This document shows, piece by piece, positions 24,915-34,130 of a stretch of 64,000 bases of DNA (its first letter is position 1; the number at the start of each line of letters is the position of its first letter). A model generated the notes under the pieces. It saw only the letters and a program-made list of their open reading frames with translations, did not search any database and had not been told where the DNA came from. Origin of the DNA: Candidatus Zixiibacteriota bacterium (GTDB taxonomy: Bacteria; Zixibacteria; MSB-5A5; GN15; FEB-12); the NCBI GenBank assembly GCA_035380245.1, contig DAOSXA010000001.1, forward strand, positions 1,246,716-1,310,715, given 5' to 3'. The position numbers were made by a program, and so were the translations under genes.

Positions 24915-25486
24915 TGCGTTTGTTCATCGCCGCGCCGCTGCCGAACGAGATTGAAAACTACCTCGGAGAAATCATCTCCGACCTGCGGCCGGAGGGACGC
25001 GACGTAAAATGGGTCAAAGCCTCGAACATCCATGTCACCCTGCGTTTTCTCGGGGATACCGAGGAACGGCTGGTGCCCTCACTCAAAACTCTGATCGATA
25101 AAACCGCCGCCGGGCAAAACGCGGTTGATACCTCGGTGAGCGGCATCGGTGCTTTTCCCAACCTGCGCCGTCCGAGCGTGTTCTGGGTCGGCCTCGGAGG
25201 CGGTGTTGAATCTCTGGCCGATATGGCTGATCGGATCGAACAGGGGGTTCGAGAACTCGGCTTCGAACCGGAGAGTAAGCGTTTCAAGCCGCATCTGACC
25301 ATCGGTCGGGTACGTCGTGACGGTGATGTCCGTCGCCTCAGTCAGACAGTCGAGTCCTATCGCCTGGAGCCGCGCCGTTTTCGTTTGAACCGCATTGTTC
25401 TTTTTCAATCTACTTTGACGCCGCAGGGGCCGATCTATCGCCGCCTGCACGAGACCGCTCTCGAAACGGAACGTTTCGAGGGATAG
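24911..25486 (+). CDS. thpR: RNA 2',3'-cyclic phosphodiesterase (2H family)
   Basis: This 191-aa protein has the two His motifs of 2H phosphoesterases, HVTLRFLG (about 43-50) and HLTIGRVRR (about 128-136), spaced as in ThpR/LigT. It hydrolyses 2',3'-cyclic phosphates on RNA ends. The ATG overlaps the cinA TGA. A second ATG follows at once at 24914, so one residue of uncertainty remains. It is the last gene of the pgsA-pgpA-cinA-thpR unit. Confidence 0.92.
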   Translation: MMRLFIAAPLPNEIENYLGEIISDLRPEGRDVKWVKASNIHVTLRFLGDTEERLVPSLKTLIDKTAAGQNAVDTSVSGIGAFPNLRRPSVFWVGLGGGVESLADMADRIEQGVRELGFEPESKRFKPHLTIGRVRRDGDVRRLSQTVESYRLEPRRFRLNRIVLFQSTLTPQGPIYRRLHETALETERFEG

Positions 25487-26219
25487 TTTTTCTATTTCCC
25501 CAATCTCAATCCGGCCTTTCAAGTACGGCGAAATGGATTCGTTTTGCGTTTTTTGTTTCCGTGTCGTCAGACCGACTTCGTCTTCTTGTTCCGTCGCTCT
25601 GCGGCGGAACAACGTCGCAGCCGATATTCGTGGGCGGCAGACGTCTCGTCTGCCCCTGCAGCAGCACACCCCGCAAAACGTCTTTCCCGCGAAAACAGGA
25701 ATCCATCTTCTCTTGTGTTGGCACGTCTCGGGGAGACGTGCCCTACAGCGTCGGGACCACGGGTCCCGACCTACGAAGATTATTGTGAGCTTGTAGGGAA
25801 TGTGAGACGAGTTGGTTACCTTTTGGATGGGTTCACGTCAATACAGCACGAGAAGCAAACCGGCCGGGATCGCAGGGATCCCCGGCCTTCGGGGACTGTG
25901 TTACTCATGTACCCGGTTTAATCTGTTACCCATCTACACGGTTTGTACAATTATCTCCCACCCGTGGACGGGTGGGCCACCAGCCAACGCGGTTGAATTC
26001 TTCGCGAGGTCATTTACCGGAGTCATATATGGGAGATGCCGCGGTTGTAAAAGTCAGGATGAGATGTCCGCAGTCCACCATCATCAATATCCTGTGTTTC
26101 TGTCGTATTTTAATCGCCGTTGTGTTCATCTCTAGTTAGAAGCGATTGACATCGTCGATGGTTAGACCTATTTTTTTGATGCAAACCAGACAACTGAATA
26201 GAAAAGGCTAGGAGAAGGT
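25487..26219. repeat. Gene-free stretch with five REP-like palindromes
   Basis: Palindromes: GGCAGACG/CGTCTGCC at 25636-25654; GGCACGTCTC/GAGACGTGCC at 25720-25742 followed by CTAC; GTCGGGACC/GGTCCCGAC at 25750-25770 followed by CTAC; GGCCGGGAT/ATCCCCGGCC at 25862-25887; CCCACCCG/CGGGTGGG at 25957-25976 followed by CCACC. Read on the other strand, two start with GTAG, the tetranucleotide that marks REP elements recognised by RAYT proteins. The remaining bases probably hold the cytochrome promoter. No gene is visible. Confidence 0.8.
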
Positions 26220-27575
26220 ATGAGAACATGGATGACGGTACTGGCGGTGTTGATGCTGCCGGTAGCTGCCGTTTTGGCTCAGGAACAGGGACCGTCCGGT
26301 GACGCTGCGCTCGGAACGCATTCCTATGACGACTACGACTCGCCCGACAATTGCGGACCGATGTGTCACAACAACATTTATCAGCAATGGCGACGCGCCA
26401 TGATGTCGCAGTCGTACACCCATCATTGGGACGAAATCGAGTATTTCGTTTTAGCACTGCCGCACGCTGAGAAAGTCGAGAAGGTCTCGGGGGTGAAAAC
26501 CGGCTGTAACGGTTGTCATGCCCCGCTGGCTTTTTTTGCGGGCGATATTCCACCGAAACGACCGGCAGAAGGAACACGCGCCAATGAGGGGGTGTCGTGC
26601 GAAATTTGCCATACGGCGATCGGCTTCGAGGGAGACACGCCGTATAACTTCAATTTCATATCTTCCCCCGGAGAAATCAAGTACGGTCCCCGCAAGGGAG
26701 ACCTTTCCCCGGCACACAGCATGACCAAATCCGATTTCCACGGTTCGGCCGAGTTCTGCGGCACCTGCCATAACGAACAGAGTCCCTTTGGCGCCTGGGT
26801 CAAGGCCACTCATCTCGAATGGAAAGAAGGTCCCTACGCGGCCGAGGGGGTAATCTGTCAGGACTGCCACATGACTTATGCGCCGGGCACTTCAGCCGAG
26901 GGGGGAACTGAGTACGCCGATGTTCGTCAGCATACCTTCCACGGTGCTCATAATGCTGATAAACTTCGCGGGGCGGTCGAGTTAGGTGTTTATCCGGATG
27001 AGAACGAAGTCAAGGCGGGCGGTACCGTGACGTTTACGGTGACGTTGTTCAACCAGAAACCGGGGCACAAATTCCCGACCGGTTCGGTCGAAGACCGCAT
27101 TCTCTGGTTGCATGTCGAAGCCCGTGATGCAGCCGGTAAAGTATATCATCTGCCGGTCGATCCCAAGGGATTCGAGGGTGAGGGGTACACCATTGCGGCC
27201 GATGTTAAAGCCTACCAGGATATGGCGGTTCCGCTGGACAAGCCCGATTTCGAGGGCGTTGCCCGTGACGGCATCCCAGTCGGCGACCGGATTTTCCGTA
27301 TGGCCTATCTCGATCCGGAAGGACGAATGACTATCCAGCAATGGAATACTGCCTCATTCGGTCCTGATTATCGTTTCGCACCGCGAGAAACGAAACTGGA
27401 GCATTTCACCTTCAAAGTCCCCGAGGATGCCGCTCCGGGAACGTTAACCGTTACGGCCGTGCTGAACTATCAGAAACTAGTCAAGCCGGTTGCGGATTTT
27501 CTGAATGTGCCGGATGACGAAGCCGCGATCGTGGTGGTGAACGACGAGACGGCCACCGTGGCAATAAAACCGTAA
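26220..27575 (+). CDS. Secreted five-haem cytochrome c (c554-like)
   Basis: This 451-aa protein has a signal peptide (MRTWMTVLAVLMLPVAAVLA) and five CxxCH haem sites: CGPMCH, CNGCH, CEICH, CGTCH and CQDCH (all within ~45-225). The spacing and the segment AHSMTKSDFHGSAEFCGTCHNEQ resemble the cytochrome c554/multihaem family. The C-terminal ~190 aa form a beta domain (VKAGGTVTFTVTLFNQKPGHKFPTGSVEDRILW) found after such haem modules. Probable role: extracytoplasmic electron transfer. GGAGAAGGT before ATG is the ribosome site. It stands alone, with a terminator after it. Confidence 0.88.
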   Translation: MRTWMTVLAVLMLPVAAVLAQEQGPSGDAALGTHSYDDYDSPDNCGPMCHNNIYQQWRRAMMSQSYTHHWDEIEYFVLALPHAEKVEKVSGVKTGCNGCHAPLAFFAGDIPPKRPAEGTRANEGVSCEICHTAIGFEGDTPYNFNFISSPGEIKYGPRKGDLSPAHSMTKSDFHGSAEFCGTCHNEQSPFGAWVKATHLEWKEGPYAAEGVICQDCHMTYAPGTSAEGGTEYADVRQHTFHGAHNADKLRGAVELGVYPDENEVKAGGTVTFTVTLFNQKPGHKFPTGSVEDRILWLHVEARDAAGKVYHLPVDPKGFEGEGYTIAADVKAYQDMAVPLDKPDFEGVARDGIPVGDRIFRMAYLDPEGRMTIQQWNTASFGPDYRFAPRETKLEHFTFKVPEDAAPGTLTVTAVLNYQKLVKPVADFLNVPDDEAAIVVVNDETATVAIKP

Positions 27576-27604
27576 GTTATATATAGCTCTCGACATAAAA
27601 CCAT

Positions 27605-27643
27605 AAAGCGCGCCGGGTTCTGAAACTCGGCGCGCTTTTGTTT
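27605..27643 (+). terminator. Terminator after the cytochrome gene
   Basis: AAAGCGCGCCG and CGGCGCGCTTT pair with a 12-nt loop, followed by TGTTT. It lies between two convergent genes and could also stop the lipoprotein transcript from the other strand. Confidence 0.8.
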
Positions 27644-27669
27644 GCGTTATTTTATGAGTTCACCGGCGA

Positions 27670-28587
27670 CTATTGCAGGCCCTTGACCCACAGATAGGTC
27701 AGGTGAAGATGAACCGGTTGATAATACAGCACGCCCACTACTTTGCTGCGAACGATCCCGGTTATGATATGACCGTAGTTGGGATCATCGTACTGTATGC
27801 CGTAATGATCGTAAAACATGATCGTGTCCGGAGCGGGGGTGACCGAGCCGAGAGTGGCGGCATATTCGCTCAGTTTGATATATTTCTCGCCGCTCAGGTC
27901 CTCCGACAGGAAGAAAGTCGCATTGACGCTGTCGACTTCATAGTTGATGGTATAAACCTGATCCAGTCCCTCGACTCCCATAAAATTCTTCGGGTAATAC
28001 TGGTAGGAAGGTTTGATTTGCCAGCGCATCGGGAAGAGTAAAAAGAAACCGGGGAAGTCTCCTTCGGGCATACGTGATACCAGTTCCTGGGCCAGCAGGG
28101 TGCGCTCGGCAAGAGCGGCCGAGTCCGACTCCAGAGCCGAAAGCGTTAGCACGAACTCGCCGTTGACCACGCTCTGGGTCACCCCCACGGCATACGCCTC
28201 GATTCCAATCGGCTGGGTTTCGATTCCATCCGGGCGATACACCGAATAGGCTCCGAAAGCATCCTCGATCGACGGATACTGGGTCAGTTCCACCGAGATA
28301 TCCGTGTTCCCTGCCCGATAGCGTGTCGCCGCCAGTCCCAATGGTCTGAATTTTTCGATATCATCGTAACCGGTGCCAAAGAACTCGGCCAGTTGTTCTT
28401 GCGGTACCGTTCGGACGCTGTCCACCCGATGGATATCAAAGGAGGGAACGCTTTCAATGAAGTAAGCGGCGGCCGTGAATGGTTTTTGAGGGACCGGTTG
28501 CGGTTGATCGCTGCTGCATTGGACTAAGATCGCGACGAAGACGATCAGAAGTGTCGCCGAAGAAAGACGTTTCATTGGTTTTCTCAT
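27670..28587 (-). CDS. Lipoprotein of unknown function in exosortase operon
   Basis: This 305-aa protein has a lipoprotein signal (LLIVFVAILVQC, Cys about residue 23). The mature part repeats short beta segments such as FDIHRVDSVRTVPQEQLAEFFG, YPSIEDAFGAYSVYRPDG and MEGD-like loops. I do not recognise a family. I start it at ATG 28585-28587 since it overlaps the prenyltransferase stop by ATGA. It is the last gene of the operon exosortase-EpsI-prenyltransferase-lipoprotein, so a role in the outer surface or exopolysaccharide export is likely but not shown. Confidence 0.7.
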   Translation of the reverse strand: MRKPMKRLSSATLLIVFVAILVQCSSDQPQPVPQKPFTAAAYFIESVPSFDIHRVDSVRTVPQEQLAEFFGTGYDDIEKFRPLGLAATRYRAGNTDISVELTQYPSIEDAFGAYSVYRPDGIETQPIGIEAYAVGVTQSVVNGEFVLTLSALESDSAALAERTLLAQELVSRMPEGDFPGFFLLFPMRWQIKPSYQYYPKNFMGVEGLDQVYTINYEVDSVNATFFLSEDLSGEKYIKLSEYAATLGSVTPAPDTIMFYDHYGIQYDDPNYGHIITGIVRSKVVGVLYYQPVHLHLTYLWVKGLQ

Positions 28588-29456
28588 CTGATATAGAGGA
28601 CGATAAAGACAGTCACCAGCCATAGCACGACATCGATCAGCATCGGTTTGTCCGAAGTCAGCACCCGTGTCGGCGAACCGCCTTCATCTTTCTTGTGAAT
28701 CAAGTATAAGTAACGGAAAATGCCGTAAATTACGAACGGGATAGTAATGAACAGATTTTCGGTGCCAAGTTTGCTTGAGACTTCGGCCGAGAAAGTGTAG
28801 AGCATGTAGACCACCAGCACCGAAGGTGTCACGACACCGATCAACTGATCAAGCAGGTATTGCGAGTAATGATCCAGAATCCGGCGATGTGATTTGGCTT
28901 CTCCCTCGAGCAATCCCAGCTCGTGCCGACGTTTTCCGAAACCGAGAAATAAAGCCAGCAGAAGAGTGTTGATTAAAAGCCATTTGGAGGCGACAACATC
29001 GATCGCAAAAGCTCCGGCATAGGCTCGCAGCACGAATCCGATAGCGATGGCCATGACGTCGGCAATAACGACATTCTTGAGCCAGAAACTGTACAACACG
29101 TTAAGAACGAAATAGGCGCAGGAAATCAGGAAGAATCCCAGGTTGATAAACCAGGCGGCCGTCAATCCGATGACTACCAGCAGGATCAGCATTACCGCTG
29201 CGACTGATACCGGTACGGTACCGGATGCTATCGGACGGGTTTTCTTGCGTGGGTGGAGGCGGTCTTTGTTGCGGTCAACGATATCGTTCAGGGTATAAAC
29301 GGCCGAGGAGAGCATACAGAAAATAGCCACTGCCAGAAACGACAGTTCCAACTGTCCCGGCACGGTCGCCTGACCGGCAAAAATAACGGCGGCCAGAACG
29401 ACACCGTTTTTAATCCAATGCCGGGGACGGGCCAGTTTGATCAGTTCCAGGAACAT
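28584..29456 (-). CDS. UbiA-family prenyltransferase, DPPR-synthase-like
   Basis: This 290-aa membrane protein has about eight helices. LARPRHWIKNGVV lies near the start and NDIVDRNKDRLHPRKKTRPIASG at about 57-79. The latter is the first Asp-rich motif (N-D-x-x-D-x-x-x-D) in the form typical of decaprenyl-phosphate phosphoribosyltransferases rather than of ubiquinone or haem prenyltransferases. Such enzymes move phosphoribose onto polyprenyl phosphate. It overlaps the next lipoprotein gene by ATGA and follows epsI by 37 bp. The exact substrate is inferred. Confidence 0.8.
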   Translation of the reverse strand: MFLELIKLARPRHWIKNGVVLAAVIFAGQATVPGQLELSFLAVAIFCMLSSAVYTLNDIVDRNKDRLHPRKKTRPIASGTVPVSVAAVMLILLVVIGLTAAWFINLGFFLISCAYFVLNVLYSFWLKNVVIADVMAIAIGFVLRAYAGAFAIDVVASKWLLINTLLLALFLGFGKRRHELGLLEGEAKSHRRILDHYSQYLLDQLIGVVTPSVLVVYMLYTFSAEVSSKLGTENLFITIPFVIYGIFRYLYLIHKKDEGGSPTRVLTSDKPMLIDVVLWLVTVFIVLYIR

Positions 29457-29493
29457 ACTTAACGATAAGTCTCCGTTGGGACAGGTTCAAGCT

Positions 29494-30135
29494 CTAATTC
29501 TCGAACGGCAACGCTTTGCTAATATCCTCATAAAAGGCGTTGAAGAAACGGACCGCCTGTTCGGAAGCGGCGTCGATATCGCCGTCCGGTACCGACAGGT
29601 TGAGTCGTATGAAAGCGGCGTCGGTCGGTTGCATACGCAAGGAAGTTTTAACCAGGTCCCATTTGACCTCGAATTCGTTGGTGATCGTTCCGCCTCTTGT
29701 CTGAAACCAGTAAAACATTAGCTCTTCGCGGTCGCCCTCGATTATTCTCAAGCGGTTGATTCTTTTAATCTCGCCGGTCGGCAACGGCAGATCGAAGGTT
29801 TCTTGTTTCTCAATTCTCCAACCGCCGCCGGGGAGGCAATGTTTCGGCGAATGTATCTGGCTGCCGTACTTCTGTGATCCGAAATAAGATACGAAAAGCC
29901 AGATTCTTCCGGCGCCGTTGCCGTGATAGAGTCTGAGCGTGGTCGTGTCGGCCTGGAGGACATCATAGCTGCGATCTCCAAACCAGTATTCTTCACCGCT
30001 ATAACCGTCCTTCTCGAACGGAATCCGAGTAAAATCGGGCGGTCGGTCCGGTTGGTGCTCGGCATAGCGTAAATAATTGCCAAAGGCTCCCCCACAGAGG
30101 ATAATCAGAGCGCTGATCAGTATAGCTCGTTTCAT
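29494..30135 (-). CDS. EpsI-family exosortase-associated protein
   Basis: This 213-aa protein has an N-terminal signal/anchor (RAILISALIILCGGAFGNYL). Its core contains VSYFGSQKYGSQIHSPKHCLPGGGW, the C-L-P-G-x-G-W motif of the EpsI domain (DUF3485). MFYWFQTRGG follows. EpsI domains occur next to, or fused to, exosortases and help in exopolysaccharide or protein export. I start it at ATG 30133-30135, overlapping the exosortase stop by ATGA. A longer in-frame extension to 30333 only mirrors the exosortase gene. Confidence 0.9.
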   Translation of the reverse strand: MKRAILISALIILCGGAFGNYLRYAEHQPDRPPDFTRIPFEKDGYSGEEYWFGDRSYDVLQADTTTLRLYHGNGAGRIWLFVSYFGSQKYGSQIHSPKHCLPGGGWRIEKQETFDLPLPTGEIKRINRLRIIEGDREELMFYWFQTRGGTITNEFEVKWDLVKTSLRMQPTDAAFIRLNLSVPDGDIDAASEQAVRFFNAFYEDISKALPFEN

Positions 30136-30983
30136 CGCAGCAGCCTCCTCAGTATGGCTGATTCGAAGAACAGCACCATGAGCGCCACCAGGAAGACAAT
30201 CAGGCCGAGAATCGAATGGGCCGGCTCCGATACTACATCGAATCCACCCGTATACGCCAAAACCGAAGTTACCAGCACGCGGACCACGTTCGAGAAAATA
30301 GCAATCGGTATAGTCGAAACGAACAGGATCCATTTACCGGGGGTGCGCTGATTCGAAAGCCAGGCGTACAAGGCACCCAGCGCCAGCAATGAGATAAGGG
30401 AGCGCATCCCGGAGCAGGCTTCGGCGACTTCGAGGGAGGTGTCGGCCAGATGGATGATATTCCCCTGGCGGATAGCCCCGGCTCCCATGAAGTTAAGCAC
30501 TGCCACGGTTATTTTGGAGGAAAGAAGCTGCATCGGGAAAGTGATCGCGTAATAAATAACATACGGGATCGGGATCATAAACAGGAGAAACGTGAGCTCG
30601 AACCATGCCCGGCGAATGAACTCATATCCCCAAAGATACCAGAGCAATCCAAACAGGGTCAATATCAATGAGAACCTGATAGTGAAATACTCCGCGGCCC
30701 CGTTGGCCAGCACGAACAGCAGCGCCCCGCCGATGATCATCGCCAGTCCGATCGGAGCTCCGGGTGAAAGGGTGCGGGGAAGCGTATCCCGTTTGGACCA
30801 GAGCAGCCAGGCCGACACCACCGGCACCAGGAAACCGTGAGAGTAATTCGGGTCCTGCCACCAGTCGCTTACCAGATCGATCAGGGCGGGCAGATAAACC
30901 GCCGCCAGCAGGCCGAACGGCAGCCAGAACAGCCCCGGCAGTCGTAACGCCGGTTCTGATTTCGTGTTGTTCTCGATATTCAT
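30132..30983 (-). CDS. Exosortase (membrane cysteine transpeptidase)
   Basis: This 283-aa protein has about eight membrane helices and the exosortase catalytic triad: Cys190 in EVAEACSGMRS, Arg235 in SNVVRV, and His256 in EPAHSILG. Exosortases cut C-terminal PEP-CTERM-like sorting signals and work with exopolysaccharide genes. I see no PEP-CTERM protein in this window, so its substrates lie elsewhere. It is the first gene of a four-gene minus-strand operon, and the divergent lipid kinase starts 113 bp away. Confidence 0.93.
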   Translation of the reverse strand: MNIENNTKSEPALRLPGLFWLPFGLLAAVYLPALIDLVSDWWQDPNYSHGFLVPVVSAWLLWSKRDTLPRTLSPGAPIGLAMIIGGALLFVLANGAAEYFTIRFSLILTLFGLLWYLWGYEFIRRAWFELTFLLFMIPIPYVIYYAITFPMQLLSSKITVAVLNFMGAGAIRQGNIIHLADTSLEVAEACSGMRSLISLLALGALYAWLSNQRTPGKWILFVSTIPIAIFSNVVRVLVTSVLAYTGGFDVVSEPAHSILGLIVFLVALMVLFFESAILRRLLR

Positions 30984-31095
30984 GATACTCTCTTTAAGAG
31001 GGTATCGGAAGCCTAAGCAATCGGCTGAAACCGGTCAACTATGAATTGCTTGATTTATTGTTTGTACACCAGGCGAATTTGCATATACTTGGCGC

Positions 31096-32040
31096 GTGAT
31101 CCGAAAACGACGTCAGAAAACAAAGCGCGTGCATCTGGTTCTGCTGGTCAACGAGAAGGCACATAATTATGATGCCAGACTGGTCGATCAATTGGTAACC
31201 ATGATCAAGGCTGCCGAGGGCAATTATTCGGTTCTTCGGCCGGGTTCGGCTCAGGAATTGGCCGACGCCGCCCGAGCAGCCTGTGGTCTGCGACGCCCCG
31301 GCCGTCTCCTCCCGGCTCAATTTGCCAAGCGGGGACCGGTGACCGGACTGGTCGCCTGTGGCGGCGACGGTACTTTCAACCTCATAGCTCGCGCGGCACT
31401 TCGTACCGAACTGCCGGTCGGAGTTATCCCGATGGGGCGTTTCAATAATATCGCTCGATCCCTCTATAAGGTCTGTGATCATAGTCTATGCTTTGATAAG
31501 ATCATGGAACGGACTTATCGTATGATCGATGTCGGCATGGTGGCGGGACAGCCGTTTTTCGGAGCGCTCGGATTTGGATTCACGAAGGAGTTGCTGCTGG
31601 AACTGGAAAACCGCAAACAGCCCTGGACGAGTATCGGCTGGTCACGACTGGCGTCCACAGCCGCCAAGGCTGTCAAGCGGCGGAAAACAGTGATAACTAT
31701 CGATGCCTTCCGAGTCGAGCTTACTCCCGCAATTCTCAACATTCATTTATTGCCGTATGCGCTGGGACTGCCCTGGTCGCAGGCCTCGATTCCCGACGAT
31801 GGCCTCGCTGAGGTGATTTTCGATGTCAACGCGACCGACAAAGAACAGGCAACTCTTATCTCAGGACTGAGTAGAAATAAGTACGTATATGGCACCGGCA
31901 TCCGGCTCTATCGCGGCCAGAATGTCATGTTGCAACCAACTCGGGACCGGTTGATGTACCTGGACGGCGAGTTGATCGAGGTTCCCTCGAACCTGCTCGA
32001 CATCCAGGTACATCAGCAGAAGTTGAAAGTGTTTTTATAA
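31096..32040 (+). CDS. Diacylglycerol-kinase-family lipid kinase
   Basis: This 314-aa protein has the DAGK catalytic motif GLVACGGDGTFNLIARA (about 86-102), followed by PVGVIPMGRFNNIARSL, in place of the more usual P-x-G-T-x-N-D. RLMYLDGELIEVP near the end is the family's last conserved segment (D-G-E). It probably phosphorylates a lipid or related polyprenol/sphingoid substrate. The start is a GTG at 31096. It lies 3 bp before the next gene, which suggests co-transcription. Confidence 0.82.
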   Translation: MIRKRRQKTKRVHLVLLVNEKAHNYDARLVDQLVTMIKAAEGNYSVLRPGSAQELADAARAACGLRRPGRLLPAQFAKRGPVTGLVACGGDGTFNLIARAALRTELPVGVIPMGRFNNIARSLYKVCDHSLCFDKIMERTYRMIDVGMVAGQPFFGALGFGFTKELLLELENRKQPWTSIGWSRLASTAAKAVKRRKTVITIDAFRVELTPAILNIHLLPYALGLPWSQASIPDDGLAEVIFDVNATDKEQATLISGLSRNKYVYGTGIRLYRGQNVMLQPTRDRLMYLDGELIEVPSNLLDIQVHQQKLKVFL

Positions 32041-32043
32041 GTC

Positions 32044-32694
32044 GTGCGCACAATTTTCCGGCTGATCTGTGTATTTCTTTTATTCGGTGTTACGGCGGTT
32101 ATCGCGGCCGATGAGGAACCACTTGACTCCGTTCCTATACCGGAGGATACGGTCCAGGTTGTTCCGGAACCGGAGGACAGTGTCGTTGTCCCGGAAATTC
32201 TCAAGGATACCACGATGTATCTGCCGGGAACGGCGCTGCTGGGTTATTTGGATGTAACCGATTCGGTTGATCTGGAACAACATCTGCCGCAGAAACCAAT
32301 GACCGCCCTGCTTAAATCGATGGTGGTTCCCGGTTGGGGTCAGCTTGGCAATAAGCGCTATTTCAAAGCGGCGCTTTATGCCGGCCTTGATGCCTTGTTT
32401 ATCGTGCGAGCGGTTAACTATCGTAAAGAAGCCAGAGATTTTTACGATCTTTACCAAGCGGCCGACTCGATCGATGAGCGCAATGTTTATTACGCCGATT
32501 ACGACAACCGCCGTACGCGACGCAACAAAGCCACCTGGTTTGCCGTGATCGTTACTTTCCTGGCCACATTCGACGCTTATGTCGATGCGCACCTCGCGGG
32601 TTTTCCGACAGAGGCCGATGAAAAGGCGCTCTCGTTCGAGGTTGAGCCCGATATGGAGGGTGGGATCAGCGCCCGCCTGACCTGGCAGTTTTAG
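32044..32694 (+). CDS. DUF5683-like membrane protein
   Basis: This 216-aa protein has a signal peptide (IFRLICVFLLFGVTAVIAA) and a Pro/Asp/Val-rich linker. The core reads KSMVVPGWGQLGNKRYFKAALYAGLDA, then DNRRTRRNKATWFAVIVTFLATFDAYVDAHLAGF. The P-G-W-G-Q-x-x-N-x-x-Y-x-K pattern with a later D-A-Y-V-D-A-H-L matches DUF5683 proteins common in the FCB group. Its function is unknown. GTG start. It ends 4 bp inside the convergent HD-GYP gene. Confidence 0.75.
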   Translation: MRTIFRLICVFLLFGVTAVIAADEEPLDSVPIPEDTVQVVPEPEDSVVVPEILKDTTMYLPGTALLGYLDVTDSVDLEQHLPQKPMTALLKSMVVPGWGQLGNKRYFKAALYAGLDALFIVRAVNYRKEARDFYDLYQAADSIDERNVYYADYDNRRTRRNKATWFAVIVTFLATFDAYVDAHLAGFPTEADEKALSFEVEPDMEGGISARLTWQF

Positions 32695-34130
32695 TCGCGC
32701 AACACGAACTGCTTGATATCCAGCCCGTAATTCTCAGGATCGATATAACGGAGGATTTTACGATCGCGGTATTGCGGTTGTGATAAGTCCGCCCAGACTG
32801 CCGCATCGCGCAGGCCGTCGCGGTCGCCGACAATTTTGACGTAAGGTCGTGAGCGGTCCGCCTCATTGGTGGTCAAAACCAGAGCGATCTCGTCACTGCT
32901 GAGCAGGACCAGCGAACCGGCCGGGTAAACACCGACGACGTTGGTGAAAATCTTGAGCAGGAACGGATCGAATTTGTTTTTCATCTGGAAATGCATTTTA
33001 CGCAGCGCTTCGTCCGGGGAGCCGTCTCCCTTGAGATAAACTCGTCCCGAGGAGAGGGCATCAAAGGTGTCGGCGATGGCAATGATGCGTGAAAACAGAT
33101 TCAGGCGGCGTTTCCGATAACGAAGCACCGGATAACCCTGAAACTCGTTGGTAATATGATGCTCGAAGGCGCCGCGCGCTGCACGGGCGGTGTGGGTATC
33201 CAGTTTCATGTTGCGCAGGATGGTTTTAGTCCCGAGCAGCGGATGGCGCTGCATTTGTATCCAGTCGTCTTCATTGAACGACTCCGGTTTCTTGACCAGG
33301 TCCTGCGGCAGTTTGACCTTGCCGATATCGTGAAACAAGGCCGAGAAACCGAGCTGAGAGAGTCGTGGGCGATCCATCCCGAGCCGTATCCCGAGCGTCA
33401 GTGAATAGACGCAAACATTGGTCGAATGGGCGTAAGTGTAGTCGTCGAAATTTTTGATTGCAGTCAGCTCCAGCATCGAGGCTTCGTCTTTGACGATATG
33501 GTCGATCAGGGAATGCACCACCCGCTTGGTTTTGGAGACGTTCACCTCGCGGTCTTCGTTGGTGCGTGAAACCGCTTCCTGGACGACATCGATGGCGTGG
33601 AAAAACGTCTTACGAGCCGCCGACCGGAACTGCATGCGGACTTCCTGCATCGAATCATTTCCGGCCAGCATCCTGGCCGTTAGTAAATTGATGCCGGGGA
33701 TGTCGGTCTGTTTGAGACGCTCGGATAGTTCTTCGACATTGTCGCGATCGGGACGAATCATCGAAAGGAACTTGAACAACAGCTCGATTTTGTCGATCCC
33801 GATCTCTTCAAGGAACTCGATCCCGCCAAGTCCGACTTTGTCCCATTCCGCTATGACGGCGGCTGCGCCGGAGAGGCCCTGGTCATCGAACCGCACCATT
33901 TTCTCGTCGACGAAATAGCGGCCGTTGATGACCTTGAGACTCACTTCACCGGATTGCTTCAACAGCACACCCAGGTGTTTATGGAAAGTCTCCGCCTGGC
34001 GTTTGAAAGTAGGATTGTTCGGTTCCAGGATACGGGCATTTTTATAGAGAACGAAAAAGCTGTTAAGCAGGTCGGTTTCCAACTTGCCGCCGACGATCCG
34101 TTCCAGTTGTTGAGTGGCGCTGTCCATCAT
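32691..34130 (-). CDS. HD-GYP-type protein with altered GYP motif
   Basis: This 479-aa protein has an N-terminal helical region (~1-195) and a C-terminal HD-GYP-like domain. His235 lies in YTYAHSTNVC and HDIGK at 267-271. Canonical HD-GYP proteins read H-H-E-x-x-D-G-x-G-Y-P; here it is HHITNEFQGYP (about 325-334), so the Glu and the D-G pair are replaced. Metal binding by the HD part may persist, but c-di-GMP hydrolysis is doubtful. It overlaps the upstream HEAT-repeat gene by ATGA, so the two are coupled and perhaps act together in signalling. Confidence 0.85.
   Translation of the reverse strand: MMDSATQQLERIVGGKLETDLLNSFFVLYKNARILEPNNPTFKRQAETFHKHLGVLLKQSGEVSLKVINGRYFVDEKMVRFDDQGLSGAAAVIAEWDKVGLGGIEFLEEIGIDKIELLFKFLSMIRPDRDNVEELSERLKQTDIPGINLLTARMLAGNDSMQEVRMQFRSAARKTFFHAIDVVQEAVSRTNEDREVNVSKTKRVVHSLIDHIVKDEASMLELTAIKNFDDYTYAHSTNVCVYSLTLGIRLGMDRPRLSQLGFSALFHDIGKVKLPQDLVKKPESFNEDDWIQMQRHPLLGTKTILRNMKLDTHTARAARGAFEHHITNEFQGYPVLRYRKRRLNLFSRIIAIADTFDALSSGRVYLKGDGSPDEALRKMHFQMKNKFDPFLLKIFTNVVGVYPAGSLVLLSSDEIALVLTTNEADRSRPYVKIVGDRDGLRDAAVWADLSQPQYRDRKILRYIDPENYGLDIKQFVLRD

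Noticed and set aside
28000..31000. PEP-CTERM substrate of the exosortase
   Set aside because: No protein in the window ends in a P-E-P motif followed by a hydrophobic helix and basic tail.
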